From Chlamydoabsidia padenii (taxonomy: Eukaryota > Mucoromycota > Mucoromycetes > Mucorales > Cunninghamellaceae): a stretch of 64,000 nt of DNA. A program made the translations under genes and the position numbers. Below the pieces are notes generated by a model. That model saw only the letters and a program-made list of their open reading frames with translations, did no database searches and was not told where the DNA came from. The stretch spans positions 1 to 64,000 of the forward strand of contig JAIWND010000068.1 in NCBI GenBank assembly GCA_025330725.1. Reading direction: 5' to 3'. How positions within the stretch are numbered: the stretch's first letter is position 1; each line of letters opens with the position of its first letter. Below are positions 12,368-23,768 of the stretch, one piece after another.

Positions 12368-13534
12368 GCCTAATAGAAGGAATGGGAGTTGTTAGTATTA
12401 AAAAAGCTATATAACTACTTTTTACCTTGTACTTCAAGTTATTCAAAGAGTGAAATTAAAAAAGTTAAGGAGGAATACGTACGCATGTCCTTGACGAAAA
12501 TTATATCTGAATGATTTTCAAATCCCGCCCCTTTCCTTTGTTGATACACATGGTTATACAGTATGTTTTCGATTACTATTCGGCTTTTATCTTAGAAAAG
12601 GGAATTGTCCGCAAAAGCAAGATAAATAGGTGTGTAATTATCCTTTCGGTGATCCTGAATGATTTGATCTCATCAAGGCTGCTGATAAAAGTGACATTAC
12701 TTGAAAACCATTAAAACGAAGAGAACACTCTTTTTTTTCTTTATAAGGGTGAAGAGGATCGATTTTATTTTGATTCCCGCGTATATTTTTATTCCCTTTT
12801 CAATTATACTTGATCATCATTTTGAAACTGATATTCATGCAGTTAGCCTCGCGTTTGAAACGCCGCGGATGAAACATTTCAAATCCCGTGCGCCAAGTCC
12901 TAATCATTTGCCTCAGAAGGACCCAACAGAAACAAACTTGTGTCAAAGTTCGAATGTCGACAATATGTTCACGGAAGTGAGAGGTTTTGTGCTATCATGG
13001 TTGATGGTTGCCTCCATTTTGTCGAAATGTATATAAGGTGTACAACTAAAAAAGTTTCTTCATATATTCTAAATTCATGTAACTCCTACATGACACATGT
13101 CACTCTTATTTCATGCACATGTAAGGATGAAGGGTCACCGATAGTATCACTTTTTCTTACAAGACTCACATGATAAAAAAGACATTGGGCTTCAAATTCC
13201 GACAGGGTAGTTTTTTTTTTAAAAAAAAAAAAAAAAAACCCCTCCAGTTTTTTCGTTTTCTCTTTATCCCTTCTCAAATTGAAAGGCTAATATTGGTGGG
13301 CCTCAAAGGTAAGAATAAAAGTGAATACTATATGATTAACTAAACTTGTGCATATAGATCGTAGTTGCATCTCAGCTATCTAATTCTATCAAGAAACACG
13401 TGAAAAGGAAAAAGAACGAATGAGCTTACGCCATCTTCTTTTATGGATCTTTGGATTAGTAGGTGACACTCATTATAAAACTATTGTGTTAAACTAACCA
13501 ATCTCTCTAGTTTTGAAACCACCATAACATAACT
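12368..13534. other. Intergenic DNA carrying several copies of the recurrent box
   Basis: No gene supported. It holds exact boxes at 12517-12527 (eEF1A-like promoter) and 12878-12888, a near-palindrome GCGTTTGAAACGC followed by CGCGG at about 12851-12868, and a decayed box TTCAAATTCCG at 13191-13201. An A/T homopolymer block lies at about 13210-13239. Confidence 0.55.
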
Positions 13535-14045
13535 TGCGATTTGGGTAACTAGTCGATATTATCATCACCATCGCCTAACGAAAAAGACAACTCTCACCGC
13601 GTAGGCAAACAACACCAAGGTTGTATTCTCTTCACAGGGGCTGGAACAATATCATATCTTTGAAGGAAACCTGTACATTCATATACCATCTTCTTTGGGA
13701 TCTAACGACAATGATACGGATCATCAATACCTATAGATCACAACTCTGTTACTGACTCCCACTTATGCTACACCCATTGAGCATGATCAAGACACAACAA
13801 GTAATCCAATCCACAACATATTGGCCCTTTGACTATCAATACGAAAAGGCAGCAACACCACAACGAACGAACGAGGATTGGAACGATATAAACAACGCCA
13901 CACCATTGATGAAATCAGCATTATCAACCGACAGCGAACCGATATGAGATCCTTCTTGGCCACCAACAAGCAATAATCGTATATCAGCCTATCAAGAAGA
14001 TAACATGTAATCTTACTATTATCAATGGTAACAACAACAGTAAAC
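13535..14045 (+). pseudogene. Decayed partial copy of the PWWP gene's 3' half
   Basis: This stretch is homologous to the last exon of the PWWP-domain gene at 18579-20740, in the opposite orientation. Matching blocks come in the same order: CDLDTSS...SPNKEATLA (13540-13600), the PNDNGADQSIPIDRN region (about 13690-13745), TPIHYDTTN (about 13768-13805), and NTPQRTNED through EPIWDPSWPPTS (13855-13975, where Trp has become a TGA stop) to the YYQHW end. Frame shifts, stops (one after ILAL, one after SEPI) and a large internal deletion disable it. Only the large final exon is represented, so I cannot say whether it was copied from DNA or RNA. Confidence 0.85.
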
Positions 14046-14615
14046 CACTAGGACTAGAAATAAACTATATCCCATAGTATTAGTAATAAACCTTTACGAT
14101 TAATTAATCAATCAAATAAAATGTATGATACATAAAACATGTCTCTTTTTATTGTTATGTGGGAAATATATAATGGTCTTTTAGTTTTATCAAGTATGTA
14201 ATAAGGTCCTTGTCGCCTACTCTTTTTCCTTGACTTGATTACATTTGCTTCATTAAAGGGCTTCACAAAAAGAAAGTTGATCCCGGCCAAATTAACAAAA
14301 CAATACAACGAGGAAACATTCTGACCTTAATGTGTACCTTTTCACATATATATATAAAAGTGCTTTGGAAGGATGAAGGACAAAACATCATTTAATGTTA
14401 ATCACTACGTATGCATAAACGTCCAAACAACATTTAAATGCCGCCATGATATTTTTCCTTTTTGGATCAGACTTTGTAAACACCACCCCTGCGTATATAA
14501 TAGGTTTTTTTTTATTTATTGTATGATATGTTTAAAATAAAAATAAAAAAGACTAGACAACGTTGGTAAGATAAAGGAGAGATGGGGTTCGTAAGTATGT
14601 AGAGGGAGGATACGG
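14046..14615. other. AT-rich intergenic DNA, nothing recognised
   Basis: This lies between the pseudogene and the 3' end of SHO1. It contains only short open frames, a TATATATA run near 14346 and the presumed SHO1 3' untranslated region. Confidence 0.4.
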
Positions 14616-15759
14616 CTATCTACAAGGATTACACTAAAGCCACCAGGGCACAATAAGATCATATGGACATTTGTTGGTTTTTATACGAAGGAGAGGTGAG
14701 TTTATGAAGCAAACTTTTGATAAAATTAATTGGTTAGTTAAGCCATCATGATGTCCTTTTTTTTTTTTTTTTTTTTTACTTACATAGTTCGAAGGGACGA
14801 TTCCGATTGTTTGATCTTGTTTCCGAGCCTGCCACCAATTCCCTCTTCTGTCTAGGATTTCCAATATTTCACCTTTATGGAATGATAATTCATTTGGATC
14901 GTCAGGATTAGCTGTATCTATATAAAGTGATTAAAAATAAGATCAGCAGGATTTTTCATTATTATTTGATTCTTACATGGATGAAGGGCGATGGCATTCA
15001 TCTTTGCATCGTTTGAGTTAGGTGGTGATATTGCGATTCCGCTATGTACTGAATCGTATTGAGAGATGGGATAGTTTACCGGTGCTGATAAAGGCATAAC
15101 GCCTTCCTTGTCGTGATAGTTAGCACCAAAGATTGTACCATGTATACTTGATTCAGGGCTGCTGCCAAAGACAAGAATCCAAAAGAACTAGAGTGTAATA
15201 AAATATAAACCATTTAATATCTAGTTTTCTTTTATCACCATTTTATTTACCTGGATTATGATAATCATGATACCCCCTCCAGCAGAAGCTTTAGCACTAC
15301 CAAGTCCAATATGCAATTGATTATCAATGGTTTGAGTCAAGAGAGTGACACTAATGGCCAAACAAGACAATATCTATAAAAAGAAGGGGGTTAATAATTA
15401 CATCCATTTGATCATAATTTATAAAGTCATTCTTACCAAGATACGATAATCAGATAGGATCGCATTCATAAGTACATAAATAATCCCTAGAAGTAAGATC
15501 AATTCATAAATGATGATCCACCAAACAACGCCACCATATCCGGAAACACAAGCACCAATAAATAGGATTGACCAGCCAATCTATATCAAGGAGCAAATCG
15601 ATATTAAGGAGTATAAAGAAGGAGTCGAGTTACAGTATTTCCACACACTTCAACTAATAGCACTATTTTCATATACGTTTTATTGTGACTTACCGTTGTA
15701 ACGAGTGCAGATCCAAACAGAATGGGATTCTTCGTGACGTGAGCAGTATTCAAGGTCAT
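14616..15759 (-). CDS. SHO1: SHO1-type osmosensor: four transmembrane helices plus SH3
   Basis: Plasma-membrane adaptor of the HOG osmostress MAP-kinase pathway. The first exon reads MTLNTAHVTKNPILFGSALV; helices follow in IGWSILFIGACVSGYGG, VVWWIIIYELILLLGIIYVL, RILILSCLAISVTLL and IMIIIIQFFWILVFG, giving the four-helix SHO1 layout. A short cytosolic linker leads into a C-terminal SH3 domain: ALHPYTANPDDPNELSF, GEILEILDRRGNWWQARK, GIVPSNY, containing the ALYDY-like, WW and PSNY motifs. At least five introns. The last codons are uncertain: a GTAAGT donor follows PSNY, and the most compact continuation adds CNPCR and stops at 14616; other acceptors downstream are possible. It shares a 550-base divergent intergenic region with CDT2. 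Start and body are firm, the 3' end is not. Confidence 0.85.
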
Positions 15760-16226
15760 TCAAGGTCTTGAGAAAGTTGGTAGTAATAGTAGTATATAAA
15801 GACGGGGAGAAGGAACGTAAGGGATATAATAATAAAAGAATGGAAAGGGTATGAGGACAAATGACCACAAGAGAGAGTAATAAAAAAAAAAAAGAAAGAA
15901 AGAAAGAAAGAAGAAGAAAAAGAAGGTGGCCGTCGATTTTATTCTTCGAGGATTTCAAACGCCGCCGTTCTTCACCCCCCTTTCAGTTTGTATAACTTGA
16001 TGCTCAATGCTCAATTACCAGTCTATCAACACTTCATTATGCATTTGTTGAATTATTGTATTGACACCATCATTACTGTTAACATTGTTTTTACTTGAGG
16101 CATATCAAGTGATACTCAAGTACCTTTCAGGCTCTTCTCCTGGCGCGCCTACTTTGGAAGAGGAGGAGACGCGACTAAATCGGGATTTGAAAATAAAACA
16201 AAATAGAACGCTCCCCTTTATTTTCA

Positions 16227-16293
<67 letters not shown>

Positions 16294-16309
16294 CATTCAT
16301 TATACGGAA
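15760..16309. promoter_or_regulatory. Divergent SHO1/CDT2 promoter region
   Basis: It contains TTCAAACGCCGCC at 15954-15966, GGCGCGCC at 16142-16149 (an E2F-like palindromic core), an exact CGGGATTTGAA at 16181-16191, 119 bases before the CDT2 ATG, and a long CT repeat just before that ATG. Promoter function is inferred from position and motif recurrence. Confidence 0.6.
16228..16290 (+). repeat. (CT)n microsatellite in the CDT2 leader
   Basis: An almost uninterrupted CT dinucleotide run of about 60 bases lies 20 bases before the CDT2 start codon, probably within the 5' untranslated region. Pyrimidine tracts are common before fungal starts, but this one is unusually long and pure, so it is likely to vary in length. 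Confidence 0.85.
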
Positions 16310-18229
16310 ATGCTTTCGTCTTCTTCTAATGCAGAAAGATCCACTCTGACTCAATCAACCCTTTCAGCTGAATGGACACTTACTTCAATACAAAATGGAA
16401 ACTCGACACCACATGCCAACAAAAGCCATATGGACACCAAAGACCCTCGCCCTTCTCAGCAACCTTCCCATTTGTCAATATATGAAACAATACAACATCG
16501 GGCCTTATATGGGCCTCGCATGTTTGGACGAAGAATCCATGGTAAGAGTGAAATGATAATAGAGACCAACTTCTTGTCACTCACCTTTTTGATTTAGTAT
16601 CTGGTCGACCTCTATTACAACGGTACCAATCTCATCAAGATCAAATATATTACTACTTTTTCCCAAATGGCAAATCCTGTGTCCCTCTTAGTTGTGATTA
16701 TGCTCACGGTAAGAACTAGTCATGTCTCTTGAACACTTATACATCAATGACTAACTTGTGTCTTCTCCCCTCCCTATTTTAGCTGCTAATAACGGTAACC
16801 TATTGGCCGTCTCTGATGAAGAAGGACGTGTATCTATCCTCAGAACTGACAAATCCAACCAATCTGTACATCGTAAGTTTCTCTTTTAAAAGTCATAGAC
16901 CTGTGTAATAACTCCTTTGATTAGGCCAATATCATAGGTCATTTTATACTCATAATAGAAATGCAGTTGTGGATGTGAAATGGAGTAAGGATGATACTGC
17001 ACTATTGGCTTCGGGAGGTGATGGAAAACTACGAATGATGGATGTCGAATCGGATGAATGTCTTGGTACTTTTATTGGACATCGATCAATCATGAAATCT
17101 GCAAATTGGCATCCCACTAATCCACGTAAGTATAAGACATATATCTTGCTTTGGATTAAAGGTAGACTCATATTCTTTGTATTTGATAGATTTGCTGGTC
17201 TCTTCTTGCTCAGATGGGTCTTTTAATATTTGGGATACTCGATTTCGACAATTGGGAACGAATAATGAAGGTAATCAATAGCAACAGTAACAGGATGACC
17301 ACTAGGATATTGAACTGTTTTATATTTAGGAAAATATATAGAGGAAGAACGTATGGATGGTATTGATCTTGGCTGTTATCCTATCTATGGTCCAATTAAA
17401 GCCGTTCCTGATGCCCATGTTGAACCCAAATCTAGAGTGAAAAGGCAAAAAACCTCTCCAGTCATTCAGGTAATAAATGAGAGGTGAACACACACGGAAA
17501 AAAGCTAACTTTATTATTTAGGCGGGTCGAACTGTAACATGTGCTTTGTTTTATCCAAGCGAAGAAGAAAAAGTCATCACTTCTGGAAGTTTTGATGGGT
17601 AAGTTATTAGAAAAGAAAAGATTCCAATCCATCATACTTAAATATTATTCATTTAGGACGATCAAACTATGGGATTGTAGGGCGGGCCGAACACCATCTC
17701 CTTTACAGGTCACAAACTTTCAACAAAATGGACGCCGAAAAGGTATATCTGATATGAAAATGGATCGATCTGGAACTCGACTCTTTAGTTTATGTACGGA
17801 TAGTAGGTAATGTTGAAAAGCCCAAAGTAAAGAGGAATGTGATGATTAAATTTGTATTATATAGTATATATATGCACTACATGTTAGACCTAACATTACC
17901 AGCAAAACGATACACTGATCCGAAATACCAAGCATCTCTTTTTACACCAAAATTATCCATCTCTTATGACGATCAATTCATGTTGGCTGGATCCAACAAT
18001 AACAATATTTATATTTGGGAGATTGATGGTAATACGGCTCAAGCACATACTTATGAAGGTCACTCGGATATCGTCACCAGTGTAGCATGGCATAAATCAA
18101 ATAATGAACAGGTAATGCCTGACTGTATCTATAAATTATGACTTGATTTAACCCCCCCTTTTTTTTTTGTTTTTGTTTTAGTTTGCCTCTTGTAGTGATG
18201 ACTTTCATGTCAGGATTTGGAAAGCTTAA
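16310..18229 (+). CDS. CDT2: CDT2/DTL WD40 substrate receptor of CRL4 ubiquitin ligase
   Basis: Nuclear WD40 receptor that links DDB1-CUL4 to substrates degraded in S phase, such as the licensing factor CDT1. The start MLSSSSNAERSTLTQSTL opens a Ser/Thr-rich leader; the propeller then spans about eight exons: GNLLAVSDEEGRVSILR, VVDVKWSKDDTALLASGGDG, MKSANWHPTNP, SDGSFNIWDTRFRQLG, GRTVTCALFYPSEEEKVITS, DGTIKLWDCRAGRTPSP, VTSVAWHKSNNEQ and a final SDDFHVRIWKA. Two WDxR (DWD) motifs, IWDTRF and LWDCRA, are those used for DDB1 docking. The order and the RTPSP insertion fit CDT2 better than other WD40 proteins, but a generic WD40 protein remains possible. Its promoter carries an E2F-like core and the recurrent CGGGATTTGAA box. 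Confidence 0.8.
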
Positions 18230-18578
18230 ATAGACATTTACATATATAATACCCTCTTACCCTTCATCCCTTATGTAGATATGCGCTTTAATATGGATAC
18301 TTTATCATTCTTTAATTATCTACCTCTTTATACTAGTTAGTTATAATATCTTGATCACATATTGTCCCCTTTTTTCAAAAAACAACAACAACAACAACAT
18401 CCTAAACCTGTATAATAAAAATGAACTTGTATAACATTTACGACCAGTAGTTGGATGTGATTTGATCAATTATAAAAGAGTTTATTTATTAATACTATGC
18501 GGATGAAGATGGGTATTTTTTTTTTTAACTATGTATAAAATCATTCATTAAAAGTCTATTTCTAATCCTAGTGATATA
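18230..18578. other. Convergent 3' flanks of CDT2 and the PWWP gene
   Basis: Untranslated trailer DNA with AATAAA-like sequences (near 18413) and a CAA repeat near 18385-18400. No gene. Confidence 0.5.
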
Positions 18579-20740
18579 TTATTGTCGTTCCCAATGCTGA
18601 TAGTAAGACGGCGTATCGGCAAGTATATGATTATCACTTGTTGGTGGCCAAGAAGGATCCCATATCGGTTCGCTGTTGTTTGACAGTAAATTTGATAATG
18701 CCGGAGTTGTCAATGGTGTGATCTTGTTTCCATCATTCGAATCCTCGTTTGTTCGTTGTGGTGTATTACTGTTGCTGCCATATGACCTTTCATTCGACTG
18801 GGTTGGGGTTCCTGATGTTATATACGCTGCTATATCGTGATAATCGGTATTGTTATTAAAGGACCATCCTGTGGGTGAATTATTGGTTGTGTCATAGTGT
18901 ATGGGTGTAGTTAACATTGTCGATATATTATACAAATCATTTTTGGTGTGAAGAGTACTGTCCAACCCCGATCCATTCTTGCTGCTGATGATGAGTTGCT
19001 GCGTTATAGAGTGAGATTCAAAGGTGTTGTCTGGCAAGGTGAGCTTTGTCGAAACATCGTCCTCGTTACCCGCTACATCATCATGACCGGACCAGAAAGT
19101 ATGTACAATGTCACTGGTACTGGCGTCAATTGGTTGTGTCGCTGTAAATATGGTGGGAGACCTGTTCAAGTTGTCCGTTTTCTCCAAGTTGCGATCTATT
19201 GGTATTGATTGATCCGCACCATTGTCGTTAGGTTTCGAAAAAAATGGTAACTCGATGGCAGTCGATGGTGTATGGCTTTGTTTTTGATCAGAGGATATAT
19301 CGTCATTTTTGATGGACGAAGCGAGAGTTGCCTCTTTGTTGGGTGATGGGATGGAAGAGGTGTCTAAATCACAGACTATATGATAATCGCTACTAGTCTT
19401 GTCAATGAGAACGCTGTTGCTGGATTGTTCTGTTGTAAGAGCAGTTGTATTAATGCATTGTGCCAAGTTGTCATCGTCAAGTTCGACCCTTCCGTTTTGA
19501 TTCATGTTGCTTGTGTCGGACTTGTTTATTGATGTAGTATCATCGATGGTATGTTCGTGGTAACCCAATATGTTTGTTGCCCAGATTTTCAGTAACGCCA
19601 AGCACCGTTCTTGCAGATTATAAAATTCATCACCCACAAAGACATATCCACCACCATAACGTATGATTTTGCCCACCTTTGTATTCTACATTTAACCAAA
19701 AAGAGAGAGAGAGTTTACTTTATGGGAATGAATCTACTTTTGTAATCAATTACCTTGAGAAGCTCCTTTGTCATTTCACAATCTTCAATGCTTTTTAGTG
19801 CCAAATTGATTTTAGGATAATCCACAGTTGATATAGCACCCTAGAAGAAGAAGAAGAAGATTAGTGCTATTCAATGATCATTATTGGATTCTTACCGGTT
19901 TCTTGTCATAGATGAGTTTTTGAAGTTTGTGTCGAGCAAGATAAAGGCGTTTGAAAATTCGTTCGTATTCAGGGGTACTTTTGACAGCTGCATCGAGTGA
20001 TTTTGACTTGGTCAAGTATGACTCTGTGGCTGGTAGTGGTGACGATAAAGTCAAAGTGGATCCATCGATGCTCCTACGCTAAGGAAATTCCCCCCCCCTG
20101 TTAATAAAAGTTGTTATCCTATATATATTCTACTACTTACGCTTCGTTTACAGTTTCTGTCCAAGGTTTGATCACTATTCAATACATGTTTCTTGCCTGA
20201 TGTGACAACGTCGATAATCCGATCTTGTTGAATGCCACCAGTACTAGACTCTTGATCGCCGCCTGGTTGTGTCTTGTCTTCCCAGTCAAAGTAAAAATCA
20301 GGGTCCAAAGCTTGTTCTACTGCTTCCACCAAATCTTTTGTTTTGAATTCACCATCAAGTAGAGCCCGTTTGACTACTTTACGATCAAAGACACGGAGTG
20401 AATGAAGGCCAAAGAACGCGCTAAAGACAGGACATTGATTAGTTTCAGGCATGTTTTTACCATTGAGTGTCACTTACTAATCCAATGACCCATAAAAGAA
20501 GATGGCATAGGCTCCTTTATTCTTTTTCTTTTGTCTGTGTTTCTTGATGGAGTCAGGCAGCTGGGATTCACCTACGATCTATTTACACGAGTTCAAGTTA
20601 ATAATACAATTGTACAGTGTCATTTTTATGCTTACCTTTGAGGGCCACCAAGGATACCCTTTCAGTTTTGCAAACACAATTTCACCTGGATCGTAGTGAG
20701 ATTTTTCATTGAGGGGAATGGCTTTTTTATGTGAAGGCAT
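18579..20740 (-). CDS. PWWP-domain chromatin protein with TFIIS-N/LEDGF-like helical domain
   Basis: The start MPSHKKAIPLNEKSHYDPGE leads straight into a PWWP domain (GEIVFAKLKGYPWWPSK, then AYAIFFYGSLDYAFFGLHSL), which in known proteins binds methylated H3K36 and DNA. After an acidic linker, the exons at about 19690-20080 give a helical domain (STPEYERIFKRLYLARHKLQ, LIYDKKPG, INLALKSIEDCEMTKELLKN, GKIIRYGG) resembling the TFIIS N-terminal/LEDGF integrase-binding fold. The last 300 residues, in one large exon, are Asn/Ser/Thr-rich and probably disordered, ending in YYQHWERQ. The layout resembles HDGF/LEDGF and fungal Pdp3/Ioc4-type proteins. A CGGGATTTGAA box forms a dyad 60-78 bases upstream. 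A broken copy of the last exon sits at 13535-14045. Confidence 0.85.
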
Positions 20741-20799
20741 AAGGTGAAAGAAAAAGAGAACGTTACAAAAAAAAAGAAAAAAAAAATCCAGGTGTTGGT

Positions 20800-20818
20800 C
20801 GGGAATTTTCAAATCCCG
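20800..20818. promoter_or_regulatory. Dyad of the recurrent box upstream of the PWWP gene
   Basis: CGGGAATTTTCAAATCCCG is nearly self-complementary: an exact TTCAAATCCCG at 20808-20818 faces a second half-site CGGGAATTT. It lies 60 to 78 bases upstream of the ATG at 20740. Protein binding is inferred. Confidence 0.6.
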
Positions 20819-21035
20819 TAGGTGCGAGCGATTTGGTGTAACTACTACAATAGACATGTCCTTTATTATGATAATACACAAACAGTTTATTTTAAGCAGG
20901 ATAAACTATGCAATGAAGAGATGATAAATGGATGAGGGGCAAACTATACATACATGATGAGTAAAACAGGAGGAGGGAAGGGGAAGATTGAAAATAAAAT
21001 ATAAAAACCATAAACTACATATATCTAAATAAAAA

Positions 21036-23472
21036 CTACATATAATCAAAACCAGCACCAGATCGCACCTTGACATGTTTCTTGCCCTTTTTGTGTTTTT
21101 TACCCGATGCACCAGCACCAGCATCGGCCATATTTTGTTGTACCATTGCCAATCGTTCACGTCGACCTTGAGGGACCACGGTACCGTCGTCAGCTGTACG
21201 TTGTTGATGAGGATATAAGTTGACCCGAGAGAAACCATTACGCATACTACCGGCATACTTGCCACGGATGCTGGGTGCAGTAAGATGTCGTTTAAAAAAG
21301 GCATTATCCACCGATTCCGTTTTAGATCCGCTTTGAGTGGTAGTTCCATCGGCTGGAGCCACATAGTTGAGAGCATGTGCAGGTACACGGGTCGTAGGTG
21401 CCAGTTTCTTTTGTGTTTGGAGTGCAGCTTCATGGTTTTCTTGGTTGAATTCGTCGTCTTGGATGCCAGGAGGAGGGTGACAATACAAGAGTTTACCCTA
21501 AATTAGTAATAAAGTACTAGTTAGTATACAATAGGTAAAGTATTCCCATCTGATTCTTTCTTACATTGACATAATCCTTTAAAATGTATCTTGCAGCACG
21601 AGATTCATCAGGGTTACCTTGACTTGAGCGGAAGTAGCCTCTAGCGACTATATATATATATATTTAAAAAGGGGGTTAAATCATGATTCTTTTTGTTTTG
21701 TTTGTTACAACTTACTGGCATAAGTAGAACAGAATTCTGCACTTGTAGGGATACCAGAGCCACCATCTTCAATAGGCATTGTTCTAATCTTGATACCATA
21801 AGTTGCTTCCAAAACACGTTGAGGAATACGGCGAGCCACCAAAGAAGTAGGACCAGTATGTTCACGAAGTTGATCAATAGGCAAAACACCATTACACACT
21901 TGATCGGCCTTGGTAGTTGAAAAAGTAGGGAAAACAAGACCAGGACAATCACAAAGAATCAATGTAGGAGACAAGTGGATGGTTTGGAAATGCTTGGTTT
22001 TACCAGGAGTTGAAGACACAGACACACATTTTTCACCGATAAGAGCGTTGATCGTGCTGGATTTACCCACATTAGGATAACCGACCAAACCAATGACAAT
22101 CTTTTGATCACCTTCTTCATCTTCTTCCATCACAGGTGTTTCCGAAACGAGTAGATCGAGAAGGTTACCGGTGGTACGAATACGGATACGATCGTCTTGT
22201 TCTTCTTCTTCTTTTATATCGTCATCACCTTCTGTAGCTTGTTGTTTGGTATCCGCATTGTCCTTGTCGTCAATATGTGTATTATTCAAATCATCAGCAA
22301 GTTGATCATTATCTTCATTGTCAGTGTCGTCTTCGTTAACGTCTTCGTTATCGTCTTCGCTTGTTGATGTATTGTCGAGTTCTTCTTGTTCTTCTTGTCG
22401 TAATGCTGCTGCTTTGGCTTCTTCTTGTGCTGTAGTGGCGGCCTTTGCTGAGAAGAAGGTGTATCGAATGTTCTTGGAATCAAAATAATCAGCCCATTGT
22501 ATTCTACGTTAAATCAAAAAGAGAGAGAGTATAATTCTGAGGGTGAGTGTCATTAGAATTCCTTTTTTTTTTTATATGACTGATCACTTACCTTTGTTTT
22601 CTAGTCAAAAAGTCGGCCTTGTTGATCAATAAAAGGTTGCTTTTACGAGGATCCACTTCCTTGACGTATTTGTCCAAATCAGCACTGCGGAAGAGAAGAG
22701 GATTTCGAGCATCCACGATTTGTACCACCAGTCTTGATCGTTCAATCACGCGCCACAATTGTCGCCACACTTCCAAGTTCTTTTCATATGGTGTCAATAA
22801 CAATCCTTCTTCTTCTTCGAGTCTATTCAATAAATAAAGAAAAAGAGTGATTTAGATTTTAATATACATGCCTTCACCCCCCCCCCCCAAACAACTTACT
22901 GAGCCATGCCCCGACGCCAGTTTAAGAAACTTTCACGCTCGTTTCTTTGTACTTGTTCAGCGGTCATTGTCTTTTCCCAGTGAGGTCTTCTTGGTACAGA
23001 GAGTTTTTCAAGGTTGGCCTCTTGTTTGTCGATACGTTCTTGTTCTTCCTTGTCAGTGAGTAAGAAGGGATTATTGTACGAGTCTTGTACGACCTTGACA
23101 TTAAGACGTTCTACAATATCATACACCTTGGTTAGTACACAACAGATCTAACTATCTATTCTTTTCTTACCGGCAGTAAAGTCAGTTCCAGCGAGTTCGG
23201 CAGTACTTAAGAAAGCCTCCAAATCATTTTCTTGAGTGATACTGCGCATTTTCATCCAACTATCACCTTCACCTTCGGTTTCAGTAGTATGCTATAATAA
23301 ATTAATAAGATCATGTAAGTAAGCAAAGCGTCCTTGTAAAATGATCTGTCAGCAATTTTGTTCTTCTTACCAGTTTTCCTTCATCGACAGCAAAGGTTTT
23401 TTGACCTTGGAATCGGTTTTTAATCATAGCACGACCAAGGGTACCATGGTTTTTCTTTTTGGGAAGGGGCAT
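21036..23472 (-). CDS. LSG1: LSG1, circularly permuted GTPase for 60S export-adaptor release
   Basis: Cytosolic GTPase that releases NMD3 from the pre-60S ribosomal subunit. The start MPLPKKKNHGTLGRAMIKNR is typical. The permuted G-domain is plain: the G4-bearing part comes first (VVQIVDARNPLLFRSADLDKY, then LLLINKADFLTRKQR, NKxD), followed by an acidic Asp/Glu-rich insert of about 100 residues, then G1 (VGYPNVGKSSTINAL), GEKCVSVSSTPGKTKHFQTI and G3 (LCDCPGLVFPT). C-terminal parts include ARGYFRSSQGNPDESRAARY, LLYCHPPPGI and a Lys/Gly-rich end with KKHKKGKKHVKVRSG. About seven introns. An exact TTCAAATCCCGCC box lies at 23578, 106 bases upstream, shared with divergent LON. Confidence 0.93.
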
Positions 23473-23768
23473 ATTTAAAGTATAAGAGTGTAAAAAAAGA
23501 GTCAAGAAAAGAAAAAGAGAGAAGGAAAAAAAAAATTGAGCCTAAAGAAAAGCAGTCGACAGTAACGAACAGAAATATTCAAATCCCGCCTATCTTCAAA
23601 TTTCCACTTCATTCGATCTCCTTCCTTTTGTCTTCCTTTCCCTCTTGTTTTTTTTTTTTTTTTTTTTTCTTTCCTTTTTCTTACAAAGACAGGAAAAAGG
23701 GGATTACATAACATTCGTCATATATAATCAACAGTACATTGGCTGGGAACAACAACTTGGCACGAACC
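23473..23768. promoter_or_regulatory. Divergent LSG1/LON promoter
   Basis: This 296-base region separates the two start codons. It holds the exact box TTCAAATCCCG at 23578-23588 (continuing CC), another TTCAAA at about 23595, and a poly(T) tract at about 23649-23668. Such a shared element could serve both directions; that is inferred. Confidence 0.6.
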
